Source: Aquamicrobium aerolatum DSM 21857 | GTDB lineage: Bacteria; Pseudomonadota; Alphaproteobacteria; Rhizobiales; Rhizobiaceae | NCBI RefSeq assembly: GCF_900113935.1 | Contig: NZ_FORF01000008.1 | Location: 106,748 to 170,747 of the forward strand | Direction of reading: 5' to 3' | DNA: 64,000 bases | In this document: piece by piece, positions 18,220-27,621 of the stretch | How positions within the stretch are numbered: the first letter of the stretch is position 1 | Layout of the letters: every line of letters starts with the position of its first letter | Notes under the pieces: generated by a model | What the model saw: only the letters and a program-made list of their open reading frames with translations | Database searches by the model: none | Told to the model about the DNA's origin: nothing | Position numbers and translations under genes: made by a program

Positions 18220-19269
18220 TCAGGTTGCCAGCGCTGCGGCTGCTCTGCGAATGTCGGGGCGCAACTGGCCGGGTGAAATGCCGAACTGTTTGCGAAAGCA
18301 GGTGGCAAAATACTGGCTGGACGAGAAGCCGCAGTCGAAGGCGACTTCGGTGATCGAGCGCGTGGCGTTGGTGGTCAGCATGGTGCGGGCCGCTTCAAGC
18401 CGGATCATCTGCAGATAACGCGCTGGCGTCATGTTGGTCAGCGACTGGCAGTGCTTGGCGAACTGGGTGCGGGAGAGATTGCACTCGGCAGCCATGTTGT
18501 CGAGCGTCCAGTCGTCGTCGAGCGCGTGCCAGAGCCGTTGCAGGAAAATGTCGACGGTGCGCCGGGAGGCGGCAAGCGCGTGGTCGAGCTGCGGTTGCTG
18601 GGCTTCCAGCTGATCCTTGAATTGCAGCAGCATCATCGAGATCAGCAGACGCATCCGGGCCTCGCTGCCTTCGATGTCGTTCATGGCGACGATGTCTGCA
18701 ATGTCGTTGAAGCTGCGGGCGACCTCGCGCGAGGCGGTGTACCAGGGCTGCTCGTTCTTGGAGAGAAGCTCGGTCAGGCGGTTCTGGTCGCGCTGCGGCC
18801 AGGCGATCCAGTCGGGCCACAGCCAGTCTTCGTGTGGGCGGCGCATGCCCATGTCGAATAGTACCCAGACGATCTGGCTCGGCGCGACGAACGGGTCGCC
18901 AAAGGCGTGCAACTGCCAGGGCCGGACGACGAACATCTGTCCTTCCTGAATCTCGTAGTGCTGGCCATCGAGCGTGAGGGTGAGGGTGCCGCGCGCCAGA
19001 TAGGCGATCTTGACGCCCTCGTTGCAGTGCTCCTTCAGGCCCCAATCCTGCGGGCGGGTGGCATCCCAGCCGCCGACCGAGCAGACCTGCGGCAGCGCGT
19101 CGCCAAGATCGTTGCCGGGATAGCCACGGCGGGTCCAGGCGCTGAGCGTCACCTTGCCGGCAAGTGAAGCGTCGAGCAGATCCTTGCAATTGCCGGCATA
19201 GAGCAGCGCGCCGGGCTCGCGAAAGACGGCGGGCCGCGCCACGGCGCTGGCCTTGTCGAGTTCTGGCAT
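18220..19269 (-). CDS. AraC family transcriptional regulator
   Basis: A 349-aa regulator with a cupin-like N-terminal sensing domain (residues ~80-150, GTLTLTLDGQHYEIQEGQMF) and a C-terminal pair of AraC helix-turn-helix motifs (~250-345; NLSRTQFAKHCQSLTNM, GFSSSQYFATCFRKQFGISP). It is divergent from the sugar epimerase/ABC operon over a 287-bp region and is most likely its activator. The ligand is probably the transported sugar. Confidence 0.9.
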   Translation of the reverse strand: MPELDKASAVARPAVFREPGALLYAGNCKDLLDASLAGKVTLSAWTRRGYPGNDLGDALPQVCSVGGWDATRPQDWGLKEHCNEGVKIAYLARGTLTLTLDGQHYEIQEGQMFVVRPWQLHAFGDPFVAPSQIVWVLFDMGMRRPHEDWLWPDWIAWPQRDQNRLTELLSKNEQPWYTASREVARSFNDIADIVAMNDIEGSEARMRLLISMMLLQFKDQLEAQQPQLDHALAASRRTVDIFLQRLWHALDDDWTLDNMAAECNLSRTQFAKHCQSLTNMTPARYLQMIRLEAARTMLTTNATRSITEVAFDCGFSSSQYFATCFRKQFGISPGQLRPDIRRAAAALAT

Positions 19270-19556
19270 CGGATTCTCCTCCCCGATGTTCGTTTTTTAC
19301 CACTTGCAGATTTTGAACGCGCGGGCGTTTCACATCGGCAATGCTGATTTCTATCAGGCGTTGGCAGGAGAGTAGGTTCAGGACGTCAGAAAAGTCAAAG
19401 AGTTCTGTCGGTTTGCTTCGGGAGGAGAAGAAGCGCCAGCAGAGACAATGGCTTGGCCATTCGGTGTGCAGAAAAAGAACAAAGGTCGTCAGAGTCGCGA
19501 CGGTGAAAACCAAACGTCGTGTGGCGATTGGCCGGAATGACGGCCGAGGGAGGAAT
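19270..19556. other. Divergent control region AraC / sugar operon
   Basis: 287 bases with no supported gene. It must hold both promoters and AraC half-sites, but no clear direct repeat or -35/-10 pair stands out. An open frame from 19341 joins the epimerase but lacks a ribosome site, while GGGAGG precedes ATG 19557. Confidence 0.4.
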
Positions 19557-20408
19557 ATGCAGGTCGGCATCAATCTGTTGTGTCTTGCCGGGTTCATCAC
19601 CGAGGCCCACCTGCCGCGCCTGCGGCAGTTGAAGCAGCTTGGCTATGACGGCGTCGAAGTGCCGGTGCTGACCGGTGATCCGGCGCATTATGAATGGCTT
19701 GCCGGCGAACTCGACGCCATCGGCCTGCGCCGCACCTCGACCTCCGTGGTGCCGTCGCCCGACGCCAACCCGTTGAGCAGCGATCCGGACGTGCGCGCGC
19801 GCGGGGTGGCGCATCTAGACTGGATCATGGAGTGCTCGCGCGCGCTGCGCTCGGAGTGCATTGGCGGACCGTACCATGCGCCGATCGGGCATTTTACCGG
19901 TTCCGGTCCCAGTGCCGACGAAATCCGCTATGGCGCGGAGGCGCATCACAGGATGGCCGAGACGGCGCAGCGCCACGGCATCAATCTGGCTCTGGAGCAT
20001 CTCAACCGCTTCGAGACGCATTTCCTCAACACGATGGAACAGGCGAAAGCCTATGTCGATGCCGTGGATCATCCCACTTTCAGCATCATGTACGACACGT
20101 TCCATGCCAATATCGAGGAGCAGAAGCAGCCGCGCGCCATCGAAACGATCTCGGGACATATCGGCGTGCTGCATATCTCCGAGAATGATCGGGGCATTCC
20201 GGGGCGTGGGCATATCGACTTTGCCGAGGTGTTTTCCGCGGTGCGCCAGACCGGCTATGATGGCTGGGTGACGCTGGAAGCGTTTGGCGGCGGGTTGCCG
20301 GAACTGGCGGCGGCAACGCGCGTGTGGCGTCCGCTCTTTCCCGACTACGACACGCTGTTTGCGGAATCGATAGACTTCATCCGTCGCGGGTGGGATGCTG
20401 CGGCATGA
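19557..20408 (+). CDS. Sugar (ketose 3-)epimerase / xylose-isomerase-like TIM barrel protein
   Basis: A 283-aa AP-endonuclease-2-type barrel of the tagatose/psicose 3-epimerase and hydroxypyruvate-isomerase group. Metal ligands fit: Glu in LALEHLNRFE, Asp in MYDTFHANIEE, His in VLHISENDRG and Glu in VTLEAFGG. It would interconvert a ketose (or its derivative) brought in by the ABC transporter encoded after it. The start has GGGAGGA 4-5 nt upstream. The stop overlaps the ATPase start (ATGA), so they are translationally coupled. Confidence 0.85.
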   Translation: MQVGINLLCLAGFITEAHLPRLRQLKQLGYDGVEVPVLTGDPAHYEWLAGELDAIGLRRTSTSVVPSPDANPLSSDPDVRARGVAHLDWIMECSRALRSECIGGPYHAPIGHFTGSGPSADEIRYGAEAHHRMAETAQRHGINLALEHLNRFETHFLNTMEQAKAYVDAVDHPTFSIMYDTFHANIEEQKQPRAIETISGHIGVLHISENDRGIPGRGHIDFAEVFSAVRQTGYDGWVTLEAFGGGLPELAAATRVWRPLFPDYDTLFAESIDFIRRGWDAAA

Positions 20409-21916
20409 CACAGACGCCCGTCATTGAAATGAAGGGTATCGGCAAGCGCTTTCCCGGCGTGGTGGCGCTGCACGATGTCAGTTTTGCCTGCCAGCGCGGC
20501 GAGGTCCATGCGCTGGTGGGAGAGAACGGCGCGGGCAAATCGACGCTCATCAAGATCTTGTCAGGCGTGTACCAGCCCGATGACGGCGACGTTCTCGTCG
20601 AGGGCAAGCCGGTGCGGTTCCGGCATCCTGTCGATGCGCTGGCAGCCGGAATTTCGGTGATCTATCAGGAATTTTCGCTGCTGCCGGAACGCACGGTGAC
20701 GCAGAATATTTTTCTCGGACGCGAGATCACCCGCAACTGGATGCTGGACGACGAGGCGATGCGGACCGAAACCCAGCGGGTGCTCGACATGTTCGGCGCC
20801 GGCAGCCGCATTGATCCCGATGCGCTGGTGTCGGAACTCGACGTCGCCTCGCAACAGATGGTCGAGATCGCCAAGGCGATTTCACTCAATGCGCGGGTTC
20901 TGGTGATGGATGAACCGACGGCAGCGCTCAACGAGTCCGAATGCCGCGAATTGTTCGAAATCGTCGACAAGCTGCGCGATCACGGCACGGCGGTGATCTA
21001 CATCACCCACCGCATGCGCGAAGTGACGCGACTGGCGGATCGGGTGACTGTTTTGAAGGACGGCGAGGTGGCGGCGCGCTTCGACCATGTGCCGGAGCCT
21101 TCCGCCATCGTGCACGCGATGGTCGGGCGCGACATTGCCGATTTTTATGCGCCGTTTGCGACGGCGGACGAAATTGGCGCGACGGTGCTGTCGGTGCAGG
21201 GCGGCGGCAATAGCGCGCTGCGCAATATCGATTTCGAGCTGAAGGCCGGAGAAATCCTTGGCTTTGCCGGCATTCAGGGGGCAGGGCGCGTCGCGCTGGC
21301 GATGGCCATGTTTGGTGCGCGTCCGTTCGACACCGGCACCATGATGCTGGCGGGCGAAAAGGTGCATTTTACCCATCCGCGTCAGGCGATCCGCGCCGGC
21401 ATCGGCCTGCTGCCCGGCGACCGCAAGGGCGAGGGGCTGACGTTGATGCAGTCGGTGCGCGACAATGGGATGCTGTCGCCGCGCGCCTTTGGCAGTCTCG
21501 TCGGCAGCCACAAGAAGAACGACTTTACCGACGTGTCCGGAATGGACGGACTGCTTGACCGCATGGAGGTCAAGGCGGCGTCTTATGATCAGGAGATCAA
21601 GCTTCTATCCGGTGGCAACCAGCAGAAGGCAATCGTGGCGCGCTGGCTGGCGCTCAAGCCCAAGGTGCTGATCTTCATCGAACCGACGCGCGGCATCGAC
21701 GTCAACGCCAAGGCTGGCATCTACCATCTGATGCGCGATCTGGCGCGCGCCGGAGCGGGCATCATCATGATTTCGTCCGACTTGCCTGAAGTGATCGGAG
21801 CTGCCGACCGCATACTGGTGATGCGGGAAGGCACCATCGTTGCCGAACACAAAGCCGGCGCGAGCGAAACGGCGATCATGCTGGATGCAACGGGTGAAAC
21901 GGAGGTGGCGGCATGA
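20405..21916 (+). CDS. Sugar ABC transporter ATP-binding protein, RbsA-type
   Basis: A 503-aa protein with two fused ABC domains as in RbsA/XylG/AraG. The first has Walker A GENGAGKST (residues ~40-48) and Walker B VLVMDEPTAAL. The second (from ~255) has a degenerate P-loop region (AGIQGAGRVALAMA) and LSGGNQQKAIVARWL as signature; degenerate second sites are normal in this family. It energises import through the two permeases that follow. Both ends overlap neighbours by ATGA. Confidence 0.93.
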   Translation: MTQTPVIEMKGIGKRFPGVVALHDVSFACQRGEVHALVGENGAGKSTLIKILSGVYQPDDGDVLVEGKPVRFRHPVDALAAGISVIYQEFSLLPERTVTQNIFLGREITRNWMLDDEAMRTETQRVLDMFGAGSRIDPDALVSELDVASQQMVEIAKAISLNARVLVMDEPTAALNESECRELFEIVDKLRDHGTAVIYITHRMREVTRLADRVTVLKDGEVAARFDHVPEPSAIVHAMVGRDIADFYAPFATADEIGATVLSVQGGGNSALRNIDFELKAGEILGFAGIQGAGRVALAMAMFGARPFDTGTMMLAGEKVHFTHPRQAIRAGIGLLPGDRKGEGLTLMQSVRDNGMLSPRAFGSLVGSHKKNDFTDVSGMDGLLDRMEVKAASYDQEIKLLSGGNQQKAIVARWLALKPKVLIFIEPTRGIDVNAKAGIYHLMRDLARAGAGIIMISSDLPEVIGAADRILVMREGTIVAEHKAGASETAIMLDATGETEVAA

Positions 21917-22905
21917 GCGATGCGACTGCCGGCTCGGTTCGCGCACCTGCCATGCGCGTCCGGTTTGAGCGATGGGCACCGGCATTGCTGCTCCTTGCAG
22001 CAGTGACCATGTATGTCGTCGCCTGCCTTGCAACCGGCCAGACCCAGTACCTCAACTGGAACAATTTTCTCGCCGTCATCGGGCGCTCCATCGCGCTCGG
22101 CATCACGGCGATAGGGCAGACCTTCGTGATCCTGGTGGCGTCGATAGATCTTTCTGTCGCCAGTCTGATCTCGGCGGTGGCCGTTCTTGCATCGGTGGTG
22201 ATGAATGGCGATCCGGCCATGATTGTCCCGGCGATCGGCGCGTCTTTGATCCTTGGTGCAATCGTCGGGCTTATCAACGGGCTGATCGTGACCCGCCTTG
22301 ACGTCAATCCGCTGATTGCCACGCTCGGCATGAGCCTTGTCATACAAGGATGCCTGTCGGCATTCGTGTCCAATTTTGCCGGTGCAGTTCCGACGCAGTT
22401 CCAGTTCTTTGCGTATGGGAATGTGTTCGGTCTGCCATTTGCAATCCTGTTCTTTTTCGCCCTCGCGCTGATCGCGTTCTTCGTGCTGCGGTTCACGCGG
22501 TTTGGGTCGAACATCTATGCCGTCGGGGGCAATCAGGATGCGGCGCGGTTTGCCGGTATCTCGACCGAAAAGGTGATCATCGCCGCGCATGTGATCTGTT
22601 CGCTGTGTGCGACCGTGGCGGGGCTGTATCTCGCGAGCCGGCTACGCTCCGGCGCGCCGTGGATTGGCGCCAACGGCGTTTACGATCTGGAATCGATTGC
22701 GGTGGTGGTCATCGGCGGCACCGTGCTGGCTGGCGGGCGCGGCGGCATCTGGGGCACGGTCGCGGGGGTGATGATCTTCTCCCTGATCGACTCGATCTTC
22801 AACGTGCTGGGCGTGGACGCATTCGTAAAGCAGGTCCTGCGTGGCATCATCATCGTCGCCGCAGTGGCATTCTACGCGGTGCGCACGAGGAGGATCGTGG
22901 CATGA
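21913..22905 (+). CDS. Sugar ABC transporter permease, RbsC-type (1)
   Basis: A 330-aa membrane protein with about 8-10 hydrophobic segments and the BPD_transp_2 signature (FVILVASIDLSVASLISAVA, then GLINGLIVTRLDVNPLIATLG, and GGTVLAGGRGGIWGTVAGV). It forms the membrane channel together with the second permease. It starts inside the ATPase stop (ATGA) and its own stop overlaps the next start, so the operon is tightly coupled. Confidence 0.93.
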   Translation: MSDATAGSVRAPAMRVRFERWAPALLLLAAVTMYVVACLATGQTQYLNWNNFLAVIGRSIALGITAIGQTFVILVASIDLSVASLISAVAVLASVVMNGDPAMIVPAIGASLILGAIVGLINGLIVTRLDVNPLIATLGMSLVIQGCLSAFVSNFAGAVPTQFQFFAYGNVFGLPFAILFFFALALIAFFVLRFTRFGSNIYAVGGNQDAARFAGISTEKVIIAAHVICSLCATVAGLYLASRLRSGAPWIGANGVYDLESIAVVVIGGTVLAGGRGGIWGTVAGVMIFSLIDSIFNVLGVDAFVKQVLRGIIIVAAVAFYAVRTRRIVA

Positions 22906-23891
22906 CCGACCACACGCTCTCCTCGCCTCAACCGAAACAGACACGGCGTCTGCCGCAGATCAATCCGGTCTATTTCATTCTTGCGGCCCTGATCGTCGCC
23001 ATCATCCTCAACAATCCGAATTTCGTGGAGCCGAGCGGCTACATGAATTTCCTCAAGCGTGCCGCGCCGCTGGCAATTCTGGCCGCCGGCCAGGTCTACG
23101 TCATCGTGTCGGGTGGGTTCGATCTTTCGGTCGGCTCGCTGATCACGCTGGTGGTGGTCGGCTCGTCGATGCTGTCCAACAATGACCCGAGTTCAACCTG
23201 GTGGGTGATCTGCGTCATGCTGGGGATCGGGCTCGGTGTCGGGCTGGTCAACGGATTGGTGGTCTGCTTTCTGAAGGTTCCGTCGCTGATCGCCACACTG
23301 GGGATGATGATCACCCTCAATGGCATTGCGTTCATGTGGTCGGGCGGTGCGCCGCGCGGCTATTTGCCAGAGAGCTTTCGCTATTTCGGCCGCTTCAACA
23401 TCCGCGACGTGCCGTTGATCCAGATGCTGCCGGTGGCTGTCATCGTTATGGCGGTGGTTGGCTTCGCGCTCTATTGGCTGATGCATCGCACAAATCTGGG
23501 ACGCATGATCCACGCGGTCGGCGACAATCCGCGCGCTGCCCAGCTGGCAGGCGTTCCGATCAACCGGGTGCGGGTGTCCGCCTTTGTCATTTCATCGTTG
23601 AGTGCCGTGATTGCGGGTATCCTGCTCGGCGGGTTCGGCGGTGTGTCGACCGATGTCGGCACCGGCTACGAATTGCAGGCGATCACTGCGGCGGTGCTTG
23701 GCGGGGCCCAGCTTCTCGGCGGACGCGGCTCCGTGCCTGCGGCCATTGCGGGCGCACTGACGCTGACCGCAATCTTCACGCTGCTCAATTTCCTTGGTCT
23801 GCCACAGCCTGTGCGTCAGGTCGTGCAGGGTCTCATCCTCATCGCTGCGGTGGCGCTTGCAATGTATCGCCGCAAACGTACGGGGCAATAA
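22902..23891 (+). CDS. Sugar ABC transporter permease, RbsC-type (2)
   Basis: A 329-aa permease with the same fold as the previous gene (VYVIVSGGFDLSVGSLITLV, LVNGLVVCFLKVPSLIATLG, VLGGAQLLGGRGSVPAAIAG). A pair of distinct permeases suggests a heterodimeric channel; RbsC itself is a homodimer. ATG 22902 overlaps the upstream stop by 4 bases. The binding-protein gene follows after 37 bp. Confidence 0.93.
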   Translation: MTDHTLSSPQPKQTRRLPQINPVYFILAALIVAIILNNPNFVEPSGYMNFLKRAAPLAILAAGQVYVIVSGGFDLSVGSLITLVVVGSSMLSNNDPSSTWWVICVMLGIGLGVGLVNGLVVCFLKVPSLIATLGMMITLNGIAFMWSGGAPRGYLPESFRYFGRFNIRDVPLIQMLPVAVIVMAVVGFALYWLMHRTNLGRMIHAVGDNPRAAQLAGVPINRVRVSAFVISSLSAVIAGILLGGFGGVSTDVGTGYELQAITAAVLGGAQLLGGRGSVPAAIAGALTLTAIFTLLNFLGLPQPVRQVVQGLILIAAVALAMYRRKRTGQ

Positions 23892-23928
23892 CAGTGAATT
23901 CACGATCATCGAAAGGGAGGAACCACCG

Positions 23929-25059
23929 ATGAAGCAAGTCCTGACATATGCTACCGCAATTGGATTGGTACTGGCATTGGCCGGGACCGCCGGGGCGCAG
24001 AACTTCAACGATCCGGAAGAATTCGCCCGTCAGAAGGAGCAGCTGACCATGACCCCGCACGGGCCGGAAGGTCAGCCATGGGTGCAGTATCTGGTCGATC
24101 AGATGGCTGACACGTCCAAGTACAAGAAGGAGGGCGCTTCGACGGTCTGCTTCTCCAATGCCGGCGTCAACAATCCGTGGCGCGTCGTCGGCTTCACCAA
24201 CATGACGCAGGAAGTTGCCCTGCATCCGGAAATCGGCAATTTCGTGCATGTTGATGCCGAAGGCTCGGATGACAAGCAGATCGCCGACATTCAGGACCTT
24301 CTGGCAGGCGGCAATTGCGACATCCTCATCGTGTCGCCGAACACCACTGCCGCCCTGACCCCTGCGGTCGAAGCGGCCTGCGCCAAGCTGCCGGTCATCG
24401 TCTTCGACCGTGGCGTGCAGACGGATTGCCCGGTGACGTTCATCCATCCGGTTGGCGGTTACGGCTTTGGTATCCAGGGCGCGCAGTTCATTGCTGACAA
24501 CGTCGAAAAGGGTGGCAACGTCCTGATGCTGCGCATCCTGCCAGGCGTCGACGTTCTTGAAACGCGTTATTCCGCTGGTCGCCGCATTCTCGATGAGGCG
24601 GGCCTCAATGTCGTCGGCGCGGAATTCACCGACGGTGACAACGCCAAGACCAAGTCGATCGTTGAAGACTATCTGCAGCGCGGCAAGATCGACGCTGTCT
24701 GGATGGACGCGGGTGCAACCGCGGTTGCGGCCATCGAGGCGTTTGAAGATGGCGGCCACGACATTCCGGTGTTCGTCGGTGAAGACCAGCAGGACTTCCT
24801 GCAGAAGTGGCGCGCGCTCGACATGAAGGCGATTGCGCCGACCTATCCGAGCTACCAGTGGCGCACGCCGATCATCGCGGCGGTCAGTATCCTGAAGGGT
24901 GAATCGGTTCCGGGACCGGAATGGGTTCTGCCGCAGCCGGCCGTGACACAGGACAATCTCGACAGCTTCATCAATGAAAAGATGCCGCCGCTGCACTACG
25001 CAATGTGCGGGTGTGAAGACATGCCGAACTATCCTGAAGCCTGGGGTGGAACGAAGTAA
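23929..25059 (+). CDS. Sugar ABC transporter substrate-binding protein
   Basis: A 376-aa periplasmic protein with a signal peptide cleaved near residue 23 (TAGAQ) and a periplasmic-binding-protein type I fold of the RbsB/XylF group. The hinge and sugar-site stretches SPNTTAALTPAVEAAC, VIVFDRGVQTD and GEDQQDFLQKW are visible. The C-terminus has a CGCED motif that is uncommon in RbsB. GGGAGG precedes ATG 23929. It ends the operon, with a terminator just downstream. The sugar is not predictable. Confidence 0.92.
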   Translation: MKQVLTYATAIGLVLALAGTAGAQNFNDPEEFARQKEQLTMTPHGPEGQPWVQYLVDQMADTSKYKKEGASTVCFSNAGVNNPWRVVGFTNMTQEVALHPEIGNFVHVDAEGSDDKQIADIQDLLAGGNCDILIVSPNTTAALTPAVEAACAKLPVIVFDRGVQTDCPVTFIHPVGGYGFGIQGAQFIADNVEKGGNVLMLRILPGVDVLETRYSAGRRILDEAGLNVVGAEFTDGDNAKTKSIVEDYLQRGKIDAVWMDAGATAVAAIEAFEDGGHDIPVFVGEDQQDFLQKWRALDMKAIAPTYPSYQWRTPIIAAVSILKGESVPGPEWVLPQPAVTQDNLDSFINEKMPPLHYAMCGCEDMPNYPEAWGGTK

Positions 25060-25080
25060 AACAGAACCGCGTCGCAAGCC

Positions 25081-25109
25081 AAAGGGCGTCCTTCAAGGGC
25101 GCCCTTTTT
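25081..25109 (+). terminator. Terminator of the sugar operon
   Basis: AAAGGGCG and CGCCCTTT arms around an 11-nt loop, followed by further T residues, 22 bp after the binding-protein stop. Confidence 0.85.
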
Positions 25110-25425
25110 CGTTTTCGGCCAAATTTTGCGATCCGACTGCCGCGTTTTTCATGCCCCGAAGATCGTGGAAATGGGCAAATCCAGATTGCGCAAATCGGAC
25201 ATATTCGGTCGGTTTCCACCTCTTTATATTCCGTTGCGTAACGTATCATTCGTTGATTGGGTGGACCCGGAGTGGTTTCGTCGTTAGGGTTCCGGTGGAG
25301 ACGTTCGCTGTCTCGGCTGAGGGAACGCTGAGTATTGCTGTTCCTGGTGGGGATGAATGAGGATCAGAAAAGGGTTCAATTTGGGTCATTAGTGGCGCTT
25401 GTATTTGAATCCATGGAATTTATTC
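25110..25425. other. Intergenic region before the betaine ABC operon
   Basis: About 315 bases. It includes GGGAAC-N13-GTTCC (near 25321-25343), an imperfect dyad that might be an operator or leader hairpin. A short frame here ends in GTLSIAVPGGDE, with no ribosome site or known family. Composition is AT-richer than neighbours just before the start at 25426. No known riboswitch class fits. Confidence 0.4.
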
Positions 25426-26604
25426 ATGGGCTATAAGATCGAAGCTAAGAAACTCTACAAAATATTCGGTTCTGACCCGGATAGTGCATTAGAACTACTC
25501 AGGCAGGGCCGTACAAAGGACGAGATTTTTCGCGCGACCGCACAGACGGTCGGTGTTCAGGATGTAAATTTCCGCGTCGCGGAAGGTGAAATATTTGTCG
25601 TCATGGGCCTGTCCGGCTCGGGAAAGTCGACACTGGTGCGGATGATCAACGGCCTCATCAAGCCGACATCCGGTGAAATCCTGATCGACAGCGTTGACGT
25701 GGCCAGCTGTTCAGCGGAACAGCTGCGCAAGGTCCGCCGCGAGAAGGTTGCGATGGTGTTTCAGCACTTCGCGCTTTTCCCTCACAAGACTGTTGTCGAC
25801 AACGTTGCGTTCGGGCTGAAGATCCGCGGGATCAGTGCAGCGGAACGGCGGGAGCGCGCGCAAACCGCGTTGGAGCAGGTTGGGCTGGGTGCTCGCGCCG
25901 ACAGCTACCCGGATGAACTTTCGGGCGGCATGCAGCAGCGTGTCGGGCTGGCGCGCGGATTGGCGTCGGAGCCGGAAATCCTCCTGATGGACGAGCCGTT
26001 CAGTGCGCTTGATCCGCTGATCCGTGGCGACATGCAGCAGGAATTGCTCGAACTCCAACGGGTGTTGAAGAAAACGATCGTTTTCATCACGCATGATCTG
26101 TCTGAGGCGCTCACGCTGGGCAACACGATCTCCATCATGCGCGGTGGCTTGATTGTTCAAACCGGCACCGCAGAGGAAATCGTCGGCAGCCCGGCAGATG
26201 ACTATGTTACGGCCTTCACCAAGGACATCGACCGGTCCCTGGTGTTCAAGGCCGGAAGCATCGCAACGCCGCCATGCTCGATGGAAGTCGCAACGCTCGA
26301 CGCTGGTGCAGCGCTGGCCCAGATGGAAGACTTCGGCGTCGACGGGATGCATGTGACAGAGAATGGCAAGCTGGCCGGGCTCGTGACCTATCGCGATCTC
26401 AGCGCGGCCGTGCGTGCCGGGGGGCCGGTTGCCGGGGTGGTGAGGCGCGACTTCCCGGTTGCGACCTCGCAGACGCGGCTGTTCGATTTGTATCCGCTCG
26501 CGGAGAAGGGACTGCCGATCGCATTGAGTGACGAAGCGGGGATTCTGGCTGGTGTTGTGCAGCCCAGTGCCGTCTTCACGCAACTGAACAGCGGGAGGGC
26601 GTAA
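25426..26604 (+). CDS. Glycine betaine/L-proline ABC transporter ATP-binding protein (ProV/OpuAA-like)
   Basis: A 392-aa ATPase. The ABC domain has GLSGSGKST (Walker A, residues ~55-63), LSGGMQQRVGLARGLA and ILLMDEPFSALDPL. A C-terminal CBS pair (~270-390) is typical of ProV/OpuA and senses ionic strength. ATG 25426 (MGYKIEAKKLYKIFG) fits family N-termini; an upstream TTG at 25399 is less likely. The permease follows after 2 bp. Substrates are probably betaine, proline or other quaternary amines, which fits the demethylase genes at 4-10 kb. Confidence 0.93.
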   Translation: MGYKIEAKKLYKIFGSDPDSALELLRQGRTKDEIFRATAQTVGVQDVNFRVAEGEIFVVMGLSGSGKSTLVRMINGLIKPTSGEILIDSVDVASCSAEQLRKVRREKVAMVFQHFALFPHKTVVDNVAFGLKIRGISAAERRERAQTALEQVGLGARADSYPDELSGGMQQRVGLARGLASEPEILLMDEPFSALDPLIRGDMQQELLELQRVLKKTIVFITHDLSEALTLGNTISIMRGGLIVQTGTAEEIVGSPADDYVTAFTKDIDRSLVFKAGSIATPPCSMEVATLDAGAALAQMEDFGVDGMHVTENGKLAGLVTYRDLSAAVRAGGPVAGVVRRDFPVATSQTRLFDLYPLAEKGLPIALSDEAGILAGVVQPSAVFTQLNSGRA

Positions 26605-26606
26605 TC

Positions 26607-27539
26607 GTGTGGAGTCCTGGTGAAGATCTCACGATCCCGTTTGCCGCCTGGGTAAACTCTTTCGTTCGCGACTGGCTTGTGCCCAACTTCCGTCCGACAT
26701 TCCGTTCGATGCAGTGGCCGGTGACGCAGGTGCTCAACGGGCTGTCGGCATTTCTGAATGCGACGCCGATGATCGTGTTCACGCTGGCGCTTGCGCTGAT
26801 TGCATGGCGCGTGGCGGGGCGTGGCGTGGCGCTGTTCACATTGCTTGCGCTGTCGTTCATCGACATGATCGGCCTGTGGTCGGAGACGATGACCACGCTG
26901 GCAATGGTCGTGACTGCGGTGTTTTTCTGCGTTGTGCTCGGCGTTCCGCTTGGTGTTGCGGCGGCGCGCAGCAATCTGTTCCGTGCGATCCTGCGTCCGA
27001 TCCTCGACATCATGCAGACCATTCCGTCGTTTGTTTATCTGGTGCCGATCGTGATGCTGTTCGGTGTCGGCGTGGTGCCGGGGATCATCGCGACCATCAT
27101 CTTTGCGCTGCCGCCGATCATTCGCCTGACGGATCTCGGCATCCGCAACGTGCGCGAAGATCTGACAGAGGCAGCCATCGCTTTTGGCGCGACCTCCTGG
27201 CAGATGCTGATCGAGGTCCAGTTTCCGCTGGCGATGCGCACTGTCATGGCCGGGCTGAACCAGACCCTGATGCTCGCGCTGTCGATGGTGGTGATCGCAG
27301 CGCTGATCGGGGCAGGCGGACTTGGTTTGACCGTCTTTACCGGTCTTGGACGACTGGATGTCGGCAATGCGACCGCCGGCGGCGTCGGGATTGTCCTGCT
27401 CGCGATCATTCTGGATCGTATCAGCCAGGCGATGGGCGAAGCTCAAGGGCAGCGCGGACCATCCCTGCTGGACACTTTGAAATCTGTTTTTTCGCTGCGA
27501 TCTCAGGGAGAAGCGGCGAAAACCGAAAGGGCAGGCTAA
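26607..27539 (+). CDS. Glycine betaine/proline ABC transporter permease (ProW/OpuAB-like)
   Basis: A 310-aa membrane protein with about 6 hydrophobic segments and the BPD_transp_1 EAA-type loop (DLTEAAIAFGATSWQMLIEV). It has PIVMLFGVGVVPGIIATIIF and GLGLTVFTGLG. It is the channel for ProV/ProX-type import. The start is GTG, with GCGGGAGGG 8-9 nt upstream. Confidence 0.93.
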   Translation: MWSPGEDLTIPFAAWVNSFVRDWLVPNFRPTFRSMQWPVTQVLNGLSAFLNATPMIVFTLALALIAWRVAGRGVALFTLLALSFIDMIGLWSETMTTLAMVVTAVFFCVVLGVPLGVAAARSNLFRAILRPILDIMQTIPSFVYLVPIVMLFGVGVVPGIIATIIFALPPIIRLTDLGIRNVREDLTEAAIAFGATSWQMLIEVQFPLAMRTVMAGLNQTLMLALSMVVIAALIGAGGLGLTVFTGLGRLDVGNATAGGVGIVLLAIILDRISQAMGEAQGQRGPSLLDTLKSVFSLRSQGEAAKTERAG

Positions 27540-27621
27540 TCCTGCTCCAATCGCGTCCTTTGCGCGGTTCTCATGTTCCCGGCTCAGGCGGGTACGCAAG
27601 AAGAAGACAAGGAGAACACTC

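Noticed and set aside
24974..25360. 128-aa frame overlapping the end of the sugar-binding protein gene
   Set aside because: It starts inside the upstream gene, crosses its terminator and has no ribosome site.
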